Source: Rhodobacterales bacterium (GTDB lineage Bacteria; Pseudomonadota; Alphaproteobacteria; Rhodobacterales; Rhodobacteraceae). Taken from it: DNA of 56,082 nt. This document shows, piece by piece, positions 9,543-18,273 of this stretch. The stretch covers positions 12,779 to 68,860 of the forward strand of contig JAFLCY010000005.1 in assembly GCA_017303485.1 (NCBI GenBank). The letters run 5' to 3'. The notes below the pieces were generated by a model, which was not told the origin of the DNA, did no database searches, and was given only the letters and a program-made list of their open reading frames with translations. The position numbers and the translations under genes were made by a program. How positions within the stretch are numbered: position 1 is the stretch's first letter; the number at the start of each line of letters is the position of its first letter.

Positions 9543-9639
9543 CGTGTTCCTCCGCCCCCGTAACGATTCTTCCGCACGCCCGACGAGTCGATGTCGTTTC
9601 CGTTTCAGGAGCGTCTGGTCTCCCGAAAGGAGGCGCGTG

Positions 9640-10395
9640 TTACAGCATCAACGCGCCGCCATCCACGGCCAGGTCGATCCCAGTAATGTAGCCGGCGCCA
9701 TCTGATAGAAGAAACAAGGTTGCGTTGGCCATGTCCCGCGGCGTGCCGATTTTCTTGAGCGGCACGTAGTTGGCGACATTCTGCAACTTCTCCTGGCTGT
9801 CCCAGCGCGCCTGAAGGGGCGTGACCGTAGCGCCCGGACATATCGAGTTTGACCGTATGCCGTCCTCGGCAAGTTGCATCGCGACCGATTTCGACATGGC
9901 GCAGACCGCTGCCTTGGAGGCCTGATAGGCGTCTTGCGGCGCACGATCCCCACGCATCCACTGGATCGTCGAGAAGTTCACGATCGCCCCGCCGTTGCCG
10001 CCCTTGCGGATATGCGGCGTCGCGGCCCGGATCGTATGCACCATGGACTTGAGATTGATGTCGAAGACCTTGTCCCAGGTCTCCATGTCCATGTCGAACA
10101 GCGATTTGTCGCGTCCGAACCAAAGCACCCCCGCCACGTTGGCGAGATGATCGAGGCGACCGAATTTCCTGGCGCCTTCGTCGATCGACCTCGTCACGAA
10201 GGCCGCATCGGTCAGGTCGCCAACCGCATAGTTCAGCTTATCGCCGAATGCCGCGAGGCTGTCCGGGCAGGGTTTGACGTCGATCGCGGTGACCGAGCCT
10301 CCCGACATCATGTATTGGCGGGCGATTTCTTCGCCCATCCCGCCACCGGCGCCGGTCACGACCGCGTGCATTCCTGAAAAGTCGAAAGTGATCAT
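9640..10395 (-). CDS. Short-chain dehydrogenase/reductase
   Basis: Classical SDR of about 251 residues. It has the cofactor motif TGAGGGMG near residue 13, NVAGV in place of NNAG, and the catalytic YxxxK as YQASKAA, with a serine about 20 residues before it. Conserved SICPGATVTP and the C-terminal GIDLAVDGGALML complete the fold. The ATG at 10395 gives the normal short N-terminus; the upstream extension of the frame is not SDR-like. First gene of the minus-strand catabolic set, divergent from the aldehyde dehydrogenase at 10538, with palindromic AT-rich sequence between them. Confidence 0.9.
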   Translation of the reverse strand: MITFDFSGMHAVVTGAGGGMGEEIARQYMMSGGSVTAIDVKPCPDSLAAFGDKLNYAVGDLTDAAFVTRSIDEGARKFGRLDHLANVAGVLWFGRDKSLFDMDMETWDKVFDINLKSMVHTIRAATPHIRKGGNGGAIVNFSTIQWMRGDRAPQDAYQASKAAVCAMSKSVAMQLAEDGIRSNSICPGATVTPLQARWDSQEKLQNVANYVPLKKIGTPRDMANATLFLLSDGAGYITGIDLAVDGGALML

Positions 10396-10462
10396 GCTCT
10401 CCCCGCTGGTCAGAAGCCTGTACCTGGTTTGACGATAGAAAAGCCGAAAAGCCAATTCAACA

Positions 10463-10490
10463 GAATTTTCCATATAGAAAATAATTTTCT
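10463..10490. promoter_or_regulatory. Palindromic operator candidate in SDR/ALDH divergent promoter
   Basis: An AT-rich island holds AGAAAATAATTTTCT at 10476-10490, a perfect 7-base dyad around one base, and a further ATTTTC half-site at 10465-10470 separated by CATATA. A near-identical core (GAAAAAAATTTTC) occurs at 13432-13444 in the promoter between the XRE-cupin regulator and the importer. The shared motif makes it a plausible binding site for that regulator. Role inferred, pattern seen. Confidence 0.5.
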
Positions 10491-10537
10491 AGATTGCTAT
10501 GCTCGGGGTCAAGCAAGCAGCCGTGGAGACATTGTGC

Positions 10538-11929
10538 ATGCCCTCTAGCCTTCAGTTTGACGTGATATCGCCGATCGACGGTTCGACCTATTGCACCCGG
10601 AGCTACGCCGCGCCCGACGAGGTCGCCAGCAAGATCTCCCTGGCTCAGCGCGCCTTGCCTGGGTGGCGCGCAATGCCTCTGGCCGAACGACTTGGTGTTC
10701 TCAGCCGTTTTGCGGCCGAGATGTCGGCGCGCTCCGCCGAGTTGGCGCGGGAAGTTGCCTGGCAGATGGGACGACCGCTGGAGCAGGCGGATGAAACGCC
10801 GCGGCTGGGCAAGGTTATCGAGGGCATTGGCGGCTTTGCCGAACAGGTTCTCGGCGACGAGTCATTCCCGAGCGACGCGACAGTGGCGCGTTACGTTCGG
10901 CATGTGGCGAATGGCGTACAGTTGTCGATCTGCGCATGGAACTATCCCACTGCAATGATTGGCAATCTCGTCGCGGCCCCTCTCGCGGCGGGCAACGTCG
11001 TGATCTTCAAGCATTCGCCTCAAACGCCCACAGTCGCTGAGATTGCAGAAGAATGCTTCCGCGCCGCAGGCGGGCCCGAAGGCGTTTTCCAGTCGCTGCA
11101 TCTCAGCCATCCCGATGCAGAGGCCCTGATCCGCAAGGGAACTTTCCGCGCGGTCAACTTTATCGGATCGACCGCTGGCGGGCGTCAGGTACATGCGGCA
11201 GCAGGTGGCACAATGACCAATGTCCATCTGGAGCTTGGCGGCAAGGATGCAGCCTATCTGAGGGCCGACGCAGATCTGGATGACGCGATACCGCTGATTG
11301 CCGAAGGCAGTTTCTCGAACTCCGGCCAGTCCTGCTGTTCGGTCGAGCGTATCTATGTCCAAAGGCCCATCTATGAGGAGTTTCTTGAGCGGCTGGTGGC
11401 GGAAACCCGAAAGTGGAGCGTCGGAAACCCGCTTGAGCAGGGGCATGCAATCGGCCCGGTCGTGCGGCAACGTTCTGCCGATTTCATTCGCCAGCAAGTC
11501 GCGGACGCGGTGAGCGCCGGCGCGCGGCTGCACCTGGATATCAACCGCTGCGAAGCTGTTGCGGACGACAACGCCTATGTCGCCCCCAATGTTCTGAGCG
11601 GCTTGAATCACGGCATGTTGATCATGAGGGAAGAGCTTTTCGGACCGATTGCCTGTGTGCAGCCGGTCGAGGATGACAGTGAGGCGCTCGCCCTGATGAA
11701 CGACAGTGACTATGGGCTTACCGGATCGGTCTGGACCCGCGATATCGAGACGGGAAAGCGTCTGCTTGACAAGGTCGAGGCGGGAACCGTCTACCTCAAC
11801 CGTTGTGACCATGCCGACCTCTACCTTCCCTGGGGAGGGATGAAGAATTCCGGACTGGGCCACAACAACGGGGTCGAGGGGCTTCGCCAGGCGGCGACGC
11901 TGAAATCCTTCCACATACGCAATATCTGA
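10538..11929 (+). CDS. NAD(P)-dependent aldehyde dehydrogenase
   Basis: ALDH of about 463 residues. The oxyanion/active-site segments are SICAWNYPTAMIGN near residue 130, the general-base block HLELGGKDAAYL near 230, and the nucleophile cysteine in GQSCCSVERIYV near 265. The chosen ATG at 10538 has GGAG nine bases upstream; an ATG at 10499 would add 13 residues with no ribosome binding site. It is followed after 18 bases by the amidohydrolase gene. In context it would oxidise the aldehyde made by the ADH or SDR (a PuuC-like role), but the exact substrate cannot be read from sequence. Confidence 0.92.
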   Translation: MPSSLQFDVISPIDGSTYCTRSYAAPDEVASKISLAQRALPGWRAMPLAERLGVLSRFAAEMSARSAELAREVAWQMGRPLEQADETPRLGKVIEGIGGFAEQVLGDESFPSDATVARYVRHVANGVQLSICAWNYPTAMIGNLVAAPLAAGNVVIFKHSPQTPTVAEIAEECFRAAGGPEGVFQSLHLSHPDAEALIRKGTFRAVNFIGSTAGGRQVHAAAGGTMTNVHLELGGKDAAYLRADADLDDAIPLIAEGSFSNSGQSCCSVERIYVQRPIYEEFLERLVAETRKWSVGNPLEQGHAIGPVVRQRSADFIRQQVADAVSAGARLHLDINRCEAVADDNAYVAPNVLSGLNHGMLIMREELFGPIACVQPVEDDSEALALMNDSDYGLTGSVWTRDIETGKRLLDKVEAGTVYLNRCDHADLYLPWGGMKNSGLGHNNGVEGLRQAATLKSFHIRNI

Positions 11930-11947
11930 GCGGAGGAGGAGTTTACC

Positions 11948-12703
11948 GTGCCCATAACAAGGGACGACGTCGCACGATACGCTGACGAGGCGGTGACCGT
12001 GATCGAAGGCGACGGTAGCGTTCTTCTCGTCTGCGAGCATGCCGGTTTCTCAGTGCCCGGAGGGTGGGGTACTCTTGGGCTCGATCCGTGCTATTTCACC
12101 ACCCATTTCGCCGGTGACATCGGCGCGGCGGATCTCACTGAGGGGCTGGCGCGCGCGCTGGGTCTCCCGGCAGTCCTTGCGACCTATTCGCGGATGTTTC
12201 TCGACTACAACCGGTTTGAGACGCACTGGGAATACTGCCGTCCAGACCTTGGCGGCATCCCTGTTCCCGGCAACCTCAAACTGACCGCCGAAGAAAAGGC
12301 ACTGCGGACCGAGATTGCCGCAGGGCCAGTCGACCGTGCGATTGAGGCACAGGCGGAAAGGGTGCGGGCCTTGATCTCGATTCACACCTTCACGCCGGTC
12401 TTCCACGGCGTCGACCGCGAAGTCGACGTCGGTCTGGTCTGGCCATCCAGTTCAGAGTTCGGCGCGATGGTCTCGTCGGTCATGCATCGGGTCGGTGTGG
12501 CGCATGGAGTGAGGGTTGCCGACAATGTGCCCTACGCCTGGACGGACACCGGTGCCCGAACACTCAACGTCCACGGTACGGCGCGCGGGAGAAAGGCCGT
12601 ATGCATCGAGGTCAACAATGCCCTGCTGCTCGACCCGGATACCCGGCGCGTGCAGGCGGCTTTCCTGGCCGAAGCGTTGGCTGAGGTGGCGAAAGCACTT
12701 TGA
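11948..12703 (+). CDS. N-formylglutamate amidohydrolase-family protein
   Basis: 251 residues of the FGase family (PF05013). The conserved opening is LVCEHAGFSVP, followed by HFAGDIGAADLTEGLARALG, YSRMFLDYNR and the histidine-bearing ISIHTFTPVF block. The start is GTG at 11948 with a strong GGAGGAGG about 8 bases upstream. Known members hydrolyse N-formyl-L-glutamate. In this operon, behind an aldehyde dehydrogenase and opposite a gamma-glutamyl ligase, it is a candidate for the hydrolase that releases glutamate at the end of the pathway, replacing PuuD. That role is inference; the ordinary activity remains possible. Confidence 0.88.
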   Translation: MPITRDDVARYADEAVTVIEGDGSVLLVCEHAGFSVPGGWGTLGLDPCYFTTHFAGDIGAADLTEGLARALGLPAVLATYSRMFLDYNRFETHWEYCRPDLGGIPVPGNLKLTAEEKALRTEIAAGPVDRAIEAQAERVRALISIHTFTPVFHGVDREVDVGLVWPSSSEFGAMVSSVMHRVGVAHGVRVADNVPYAWTDTGARTLNVHGTARGRKAVCIEVNNALLLDPDTRRVQAAFLAEALAEVAKAL

Positions 12704-12720
12704 CCGGATGCACGAGGCAC

Positions 12721-13299
12721 CTAAGGCATCAGGTTAGACATGATCAGGACTGCCGGGGCTTCACTGATGCTGACGTAAGAATGATCCATGTTGCCATCGA
12801 AAACGATGCTGTCGCCCGTCTCCAAGACCAACGGATCGTAGAACGAACTGTGCAGCTCGAGCGTTCCTGAAAGGACATAAAGAAACTCTTCTCCGAAATG
12901 GCTGCGCCAACCGGCCTCGGCCAGAGAGCGTGCGTTGACCGTGACCCGCCAGTAGAGCGCCTTCTTGTCTTTCAGGTCGCTGCTCAGAACCTCGAACCTA
13001 ATGTTCTGATTGGCATTCACTACGGCCTGACCATTTCGCGTTATGGAGCGCGCTCCTGACATCTTCTTGTCTGTGGGCGCGAAGAACGAGACGACAGGAA
13101 TGTCGAGCGCATTCGAGATCAGCAGGGCGGTCTCGACGGTCATCCGCGCCTTGCCACTTTCGATTTTGGAAAGTTGCGAGATCGACAGATGACAGATTTC
13201 GCCCACCTCACGCAACGTCAGCTTTCGCCGCTCGCGCTCTTCGCGCAGGCGGTTGCCCCAGAAAGTGCCGGGTTTTGTTGCCGTATCGGACTTTGCCAC
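12721..13299 (-). CDS. XRE-family regulator with C-terminal cupin (PuuR-like)
   Basis: About 192 residues. An N-terminal HTH_3 domain (LREVGEICHLSISQLSKIES, near residues 30-60) is joined to a C-terminal small cupin barrel containing HFGEEFLYVLSGTLEL and LETGDSIVFDGNMDHSY. This architecture is that of PuuR and similar repressors of polyamine or amine catabolism, in which the cupin senses the ligand. The start is taken as GTG 13299 with AAGGGG six bases upstream; a TTG at 13320 is possible. It converges with the ALDH/hydrolase pair and is divergent from the importer operon, so it probably regulates both. Confidence 0.88.
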   Translation of the reverse strand: MAKSDTATKPGTFWGNRLREERERRKLTLREVGEICHLSISQLSKIESGKARMTVETALLISNALDIPVVSFFAPTDKKMSGARSITRNGQAVVNANQNIRFEVLSSDLKDKKALYWRVTVNARSLAEAGWRSHFGEEFLYVLSGTLELHSSFYDPLVLETGDSIVFDGNMDHSYVSISEAPAVLIMSNLMP

Positions 13300-13431
13300 T
13301 GAAATCCCCTTCGGACGCAATGCTTTCCACTCCTTACGCGACGGTTTTCGCCTACGTCAACTCGATGAGATCAGGATAGCCAGAGGTGACTTGCGCGATC
13401 TTACCGGATTTTCGGCAATCATTGTCCGAAT

Positions 13432-13444
13432 GAAAAAAATTTTC
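13432..13444. promoter_or_regulatory. Second copy of the AT-rich palindrome
   Basis: GAAAAAAATTTTC at 13432-13444 differs by one base from the core of the palindrome at 10477-10489 and again sits in a divergent promoter, here between the XRE-cupin gene and the binding-protein gene. TTCTC/GAGAA arms follow immediately. It is a candidate operator for the XRE-cupin regulator. Confidence 0.45.
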
Positions 13445-13527
13445 TCTTTTGGAGAAAGTTCTGGCCCTTTCGTCGATTCGTTGCGACACTGGCGGCCAAG
13501 GCCAGACCGAAAACAGGGAGAATGACA

Positions 13528-14697
13528 ATGTCAAAAAAACTCGCCTTCGCCCCGACACGGCGGGATGTGATGAGAACCGCCCTTGCGGCCGGCGCGCTGT
13601 CGGTTTCGTCGCCATTTGTTCGCCGTGCGGAGGCGGCGACCCCCACACTGCGCATGCTGATCTGGGGGGCTTACCTGATTCAAGAGACCATCGATGAGTT
13701 TGAGTCGCAGTTTGGTGCCAAGGTTGCGGCGCAGTTTTTCGACGGCAACTCTGAAGCGTTCAACAAGATGCGGTCCGGGGGCACGTCGGATTTTGATCTC
13801 GTCATGGCCGATGGCTTCTGGCCCCGGCTCTACCTCAAGAGCAATCTCATCCAGCCGGTGGATATGTCCAAGGTTCCGAACGCCGACCTGAGCTTCGACA
13901 CTTTCCAGCCCGACAACTACGACCTCCTGACCGACAAGGCGAGCGGCGACCGGATCGGCGTGCAGAACTGCTGGGGAAGCTACGGCATCACGATGAACCT
14001 CAGCCATATCGAAGAGGCCGATCGCGACACGCTGAACATCATGTTCGACGAGAAGTATGGCGGCCATCTCACGACAGGGGCGCGTTTCGAGGAGAATATC
14101 GCGCTGGCGGGAATTCTCGCAGCCACCCAACTCGGCACGAAGGATGGCCCGCGCCCGGATGGCCAGGCGTTCAATCCCTACCAGCTTACCGACGAGGAGC
14201 TGGAGGCGGCGAAGCAACTGCTTATCAAGCAGAAAAGGCTCCTCGTGACACGATATCAGGACTACGACCAGCTTGAGGGGCTGATGCGCCCGGGTGTGGT
14301 GTGGGCTTCGCCAGAGTTCTCGGAAACTTACCGCCGCCTGACGCGCGCACGTTGGGCTGGTGAGATCGACTTCGACGTCGCCCACATGCTGCAACCAAAG
14401 GAAGGCGGGCTTGGCTGGGTGGATAGCTGGCAGATCAGCTCGGGGACGACCGATCCGGCGATGATCGATCTGGCTCATTCCTGGATCAACCATTTCGTCG
14501 GCAAGGCGTCGATGGAGCGTGTCGCGATCGACGCCGGTACTGCGCCCTGCTACGACATCCGTGACATGCTGACCAAAGAGGATGCCGAACTGCTGATGCT
14601 CGGCCGCACCGACGAACTCAAAGGGCTTCACATGTTCGACCAGCCGTCGTCCCCGGAGAAATGGGAGCGGGTCTGGAATGAGGTCGAGGCGGCCTGA
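13528..14697 (+). CDS. Polyamine-type ABC importer substrate-binding protein
   Basis: Periplasmic binding protein of about 389 residues, PotD/SpuD-like (SBP_bac_8). The N-terminus has a Tat-like TRRDVMRTALAAG and a probable cleavage after RRAEA. The mature start LRMLIWGAYLIQETIDEFES resembles the family opening, with SDFDLVMADGFWP and GVQNCWGSYGITMN further on. ATG 13528 has GGGAG seven bases upstream; the ATG at 13522 is too close to it. First gene of binding protein - ATPase - permease - permease. The ligand is probably a polyamine or a related small amine, by family and by neighbours. Confidence 0.9.
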   Translation: MSKKLAFAPTRRDVMRTALAAGALSVSSPFVRRAEAATPTLRMLIWGAYLIQETIDEFESQFGAKVAAQFFDGNSEAFNKMRSGGTSDFDLVMADGFWPRLYLKSNLIQPVDMSKVPNADLSFDTFQPDNYDLLTDKASGDRIGVQNCWGSYGITMNLSHIEEADRDTLNIMFDEKYGGHLTTGARFEENIALAGILAATQLGTKDGPRPDGQAFNPYQLTDEELEAAKQLLIKQKRLLVTRYQDYDQLEGLMRPGVVWASPEFSETYRRLTRARWAGEIDFDVAHMLQPKEGGLGWVDSWQISSGTTDPAMIDLAHSWINHFVGKASMERVAIDAGTAPCYDIRDMLTKEDAELLMLGRTDELKGLHMFDQPSSPEKWERVWNEVEAA

Positions 14698-14771
14698 CGT
14701 TTCGGGATCTTCCTGGCTGGCTCCGCTCCGCGCGGTGCCAGCACTTTCTCCTCCAAGAAATGAAGTGGCAG

Positions 14772-15869
14772 ATGTCGGACACAGCCCTCAGCCTTCAGAA
14801 CGTGGTGAAGACCTTTGGAGAGGTCAAGGCGATCAATCACCTTTCCCTGGACATCTCATCGCGAGAGTTCTTTGCCCTCCTTGGGCCAAGCGGTTCAGGA
14901 AAGACCACGCTGCTCCGCGTCATCGCGGGGCTTGAGGCGCCGGACAGTGGTCAGGTACTCGTCAGTGGGCAGGATGTTACCCGTACCGCGCCTTATGGCC
15001 GGGGAATCGGCATGGTTTTTCAGGACTTTCTCCTGTTCCCGCACAAGAAGGTCCGCGACAACATCATTTTCCCGCTGCGCATGCAGGGCGTCGGCAAGTC
15101 GGAACGCGACGATCGGTTGAAATGGGCACTTGGCCTGCTGCGCCTTGACGGGCTTGAGGATCGGTACCCGAGTCAACTTTCGGGCGGTCAGCAGCAACGT
15201 GTCGCCCTGGCGCGTGGTCTGATATCGCGACCTGCGCTGCTGCTCTTGGACGAGCCGCTGGCGAACCTGGATCGCGAGTTGCGCAAGGAGATGGAGGTCG
15301 AACTGCGACGCTACCAGCTCGAGCTCGGAATTCCGTTCGTCTATGTCACCCACAACCAGGAAGAAGCGCTTACGATGGCTGACCGTATCGCAGTCATGCG
15401 CGGCGGCATCTTCGAACAGGTTGCCGAAAAACACGAGGTTTACACCAAGCCGGGAACCGCTTTCGTGGCGGGGTTCGTCGGGCATTCAAATACGGTTCGT
15501 GCCAACGTGAAATCCGTTTCCGCCGGGACCGGAGTACTCGAATGGGCAGGCTCGTCGATCCGTACACCGCTGCCCGATGGGGTCTCGCAAGGCGCTACCG
15601 TCGAGTATTTCGTCAAGTGTGAGCATATGTCGATTGTCTCTGCAGAAGGTGGGACGCCCGCCGAAAGCCACAACTTTCTCAAAGGACGGGTGCGCGATGT
15701 GATCTTCAAGGGGCAGGTCGCCGATTACATGGTTGCGCTCGCAGACAGCACCGAGGTGATTGTCAGCGATGCGACCCAGGCCTCCGGCAACCGGGTCCGT
15801 GCCGGTGATTCCGTTTCGATCGTCTGGCCGGTTGAGGCAGGAGCCAGCTTTCCTACGAGGGGAAGCTAG
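14772..15869 (+). CDS. Polyamine-type ABC importer ATP-binding protein
   Basis: PotA-like ATPase of about 365 residues. Walker A is [16 protein letters not shown], the Q-loop MVFQDFLLFPH, the signature LSGGQQQRVALARG, Walker B LLLLDEPLANLD and the H-loop VYVTHNQEEAL. A C-terminal TOBE-like regulatory domain occupies about the last 110 residues. An ATG at 14760 in the same frame is an alternative start. It lies 74 bases after the binding protein and is followed two bases after its stop by the first permease. Confidence 0.92.
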   Translation: MSDTALSLQNVVKTFGEVKAINHLSLDISSREFFALLGPSGSGKTTLLRVIAGLEAPDSGQVLVSGQDVTRTAPYGRGIGMVFQDFLLFPHKKVRDNIIFPLRMQGVGKSERDDRLKWALGLLRLDGLEDRYPSQLSGGQQQRVALARGLISRPALLLLDEPLANLDRELRKEMEVELRRYQLELGIPFVYVTHNQEEALTMADRIAVMRGGIFEQVAEKHEVYTKPGTAFVAGFVGHSNTVRANVKSVSAGTGVLEWAGSSIRTPLPDGVSQGATVEYFVKCEHMSIVSAEGGTPAESHNFLKGRVRDVIFKGQVADYMVALADSTEVIVSDATQASGNRVRAGDSVSIVWPVEAGASFPTRGS

Positions 15870-15871
15870 CG

Positions 15872-16762
15872 ATGAGTGCGAACGACGTTGCAGTGGAGCG
15901 CTTTTCCGAACGCACCCGCTTTCTGGCATTGGCGCTGCCCGGCGTGCTTTTCGTGATAGTTTTCCTGATCATTCCGATCATCTCGATTGTCGTATTCAGC
16001 TTCTGGCGAACTGAATCCTACGACCTGATCCCTGAATGGAGTCTTGATAACTACGAGACACTGCTGAGTACGACGACCTACATGACCTTTCTGTGGCGGT
16101 CCTTTTCGATGGCCGTCGTGGTCTCAGTGGCCTGCATGATCTATGGCTGGCCGATTGCCTATTTCATTGCCCGCTACGGTGGGCGCTACAAGCTGCTGCT
16201 GATCCTTGGACTGGCAGCGCCGTTCTTCACCGGCGCTATCCTTCGCGTCACCGCGCTCCAGTCGATCATGGGCCCGGTCGGGGCCCTCAACATGGCCGTC
16301 ATGGCGATGGGTGGAACCCCAATCGAGATGCTGATGTTCTCGCCGACGGCAACTACCATCGGGATGATCTATCTCTACATGCCCTTCATGGTGACTGCGA
16401 TCTATCTGTCGTTGCTGAACTTTGATTTCGAGCTTCTGGAGGTCGCGAAGATCAACGGCGCAAAATCGTGGCGTGCATTCTTCGAGGTTACGTGGCCGCT
16501 GAACTGGATGGGCACGGCAATCGGTCTGATCATGACCTTCATTCCGGTTCTGGCCGCGGCAGTTGAGCCGATCTTCCTGGGTGGCCCGTCGGGTGCTTCC
16601 TATGGGTCAGTATTGTCGAAGCAGTTCAGTGAAAGCGGCACCTGGGCGCTCGGCTCGGCCATGGGCGTCGTATTGTTCCTACTTTCCTGTGCCGTGATCA
16701 CGGTCATCTGGTTCAGCGTCGATCTGCGCCGCAGCGGTTATACCGGGAGGAACAACGGATGA
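15872..16762 (+). CDS. Polyamine-type ABC importer permease (PotB-like)
   Basis: Inner-membrane permease of 296 residues with about six transmembrane segments and a cytoplasmic EAA loop (LEVAKINGAKSWRAFFEVTWP) near residue 190 that docks on the ATPase. The start has GGGGAAG about six bases upstream and lies immediately after the ATPase stop. Its TGA overlaps the ATG of the next permease by four bases, indicating translational coupling. Confidence 0.92.
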   Translation: MSANDVAVERFSERTRFLALALPGVLFVIVFLIIPIISIVVFSFWRTESYDLIPEWSLDNYETLLSTTTYMTFLWRSFSMAVVVSVACMIYGWPIAYFIARYGGRYKLLLILGLAAPFFTGAILRVTALQSIMGPVGALNMAVMAMGGTPIEMLMFSPTATTIGMIYLYMPFMVTAIYLSLLNFDFELLEVAKINGAKSWRAFFEVTWPLNWMGTAIGLIMTFIPVLAAAVEPIFLGGPSGASYGSVLSKQFSESGTWALGSAMGVVLFLLSCAVITVIWFSVDLRRSGYTGRNNG

Positions 16763-17577
16763 TCTCCTACAAGGCCGGCGATCGCTTCGGCACCGCGCTT
16801 TCTGGCGTCCTGATGGTATCGCTCTACATCTTCCTCTACACTCCGATCGTCTACATCGCCTTCGTCTCGATTTCGGCCAACAAGGCATGGCCTTTCCCGC
16901 CGAAATTCTCGCTTGAGGGGTTCAGGCTTCTATTGAGTGGACGGGCCTATCAGGAGGCCCTTTGGAACAGCATTGTCATCGGGTTGGGTACTGCCGCGAT
17001 TGCCACTGTACTCGCGACGCTTGGTGCTATTGCCGTCCTGAAATACAACAGCCGCTGGCGGTTCATGATCGTGATCCTGCTTATCTGCCCGCTGTTTACG
17101 GCTGAGCTTCTTGTCGGAATTTCGTCTCTGGTATTCAACCGACAGATTCTCGGGCTTTCGGGCAACACGATCTCGGCCATTCTTGCCAATGCGGTCCATG
17201 CGCTGGCATTTGCATTCCTGATCGTGCTGGCTCAGTTGCTAAGGTACAATTGGCGCCTCGATGATGCTGCCATGGTCTTTGGAGCGCGCCCCCTGCGTTG
17301 CTTTTGGGAGATCACCCTGCCGAACGTCTGGCCAGCGGTCCTCGGGGCCTTCATCATCAGCTTCATTATGGGCTTCAACAATCTGGAGATCTCGTTCTAC
17401 AATCTGGGTGCATCACAAACCATTTCGACGGCAGCTTGGGGATCCCTGCGTCACGGTATGCGACCAGAGCTTCCTGCGCTGGCGACGCTCGTCAACATCG
17501 TGGTTCTCGCGGTCTTCGTGGTGATCTTCCTTCTCATGCGGTATCGCATCGCGAGTTTCGGTCACCGGGAGGAATAA
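16759..17577 (+). CDS. Polyamine-type ABC importer permease (PotC-like)
   Basis: Second membrane subunit, 272 residues, with six predicted transmembrane segments. The EAA loop is DDAAMVFGARPLRCFWEITLP near residue 170, and GFNNLEISFYNLG follows in the fifth segment region. It overlaps the preceding permease by four bases and is the last gene of the importer operon; the DNA after it turns non-coding and decayed. Confidence 0.92.
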   Translation: MISYKAGDRFGTALSGVLMVSLYIFLYTPIVYIAFVSISANKAWPFPPKFSLEGFRLLLSGRAYQEALWNSIVIGLGTAAIATVLATLGAIAVLKYNSRWRFMIVILLICPLFTAELLVGISSLVFNRQILGLSGNTISAILANAVHALAFAFLIVLAQLLRYNWRLDDAAMVFGARPLRCFWEITLPNVWPAVLGAFIISFIMGFNNLEISFYNLGASQTISTAAWGSLRHGMRPELPALATLVNIVVLAVFVVIFLLMRYRIASFGHREE

Positions 17578-17987
17578 TGGCGGGTTCTGTTTGAGGTGGG
17601 ATCGCCATGGATGGTGCGAAGGATGCACAGGTCAGTTCGTCCAGACAGGAAGACATCGCAACCGACATTCACCGATGCCCAGCGATCGACGAGCGACAGG
17701 TACCGCCTGTCATCGGGCCGGTTGGATCATTCGGCCGACAGCCGCCTGTTCCGCTCATCCCGGCTCACATCTACCTTCCATCCTTCCAGCCACCTGCCCT
17801 CGCCGGTGCAACCGGATCCAGAATGTCCGCAGCGCCCGTCGGTACGCTTCCGTGACGGGGCCCCGGAAGCCGCTCTTTCAACCCTCACCCCGTCATTGGG
17901 AAGCCGGCACACGTCTCACTTTGGTAGAAATCCGGGTGAATTTGCACTTCTCGAGCCAGAGGTTCTGAATTTTCTCGGCCCGCCGCT
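17578..17987. other. Non-coding stretch after the importer operon
   Basis: About 400 bases with no convincing gene: the open frames here are short, arginine/proline/serine-rich and without family features or ribosome binding sites. No clear terminator was seen. It leads into a transposase remnant, so it is probably insertion-derived or decayed DNA. Confidence 0.5.
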
Positions 17988-18179
17988 GTGCGGTCTGCAG
18001 ACCATCACCGATCACGCCTGCGCGAATTGGCCTACGGCCTCGCCCACCCATCCTGTGCAGCACGAAACACCGCCATCCCGCGATGGCTTGACTGGTTCAA
18101 CCGGTCAAGACGGCACTCCGCCCTCAACGGCCTCCCGCCCCTCACAAGGGTGAACAACCTTCCAAGAACTCACAGCTAG
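17988..18179 (+). pseudogene. IS481-type transposase C-terminal remnant
   Basis: The translated end reads RLRELAYGLAHPS, then WLDWFNRSRRHSALNGLPP and TRVNNL before a stop. This matches the end of DDE transposases of the IS481 group, where the last catalytic region is followed by (Y/F)N..RPHSAL....PP.(S/T)R. Only about 60 residues remain; the catalytic aspartates and N-terminal HTH are absent and no terminal inverted repeats could be made out. It marks a past insertion between the polyamine block and the sugar block. Confidence 0.7.
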
Positions 18180-18273
18180 CGCTTCTCGATACCATTGACT
18201 CGTTTCTGCTATTCTTGGTCATTCGGTTGCCGGGGGCATCTTCGAGAGTCGTCGTTTGCTCTGGGCGGCACTA

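Noticed and set aside
17591-18153. Two overlapping plus-strand open frames after the polyamine permease
   Set aside because: Neither has a ribosome binding site, family motif or plausible codon pattern. The only recognisable protein here is the transposase tail in a third frame.
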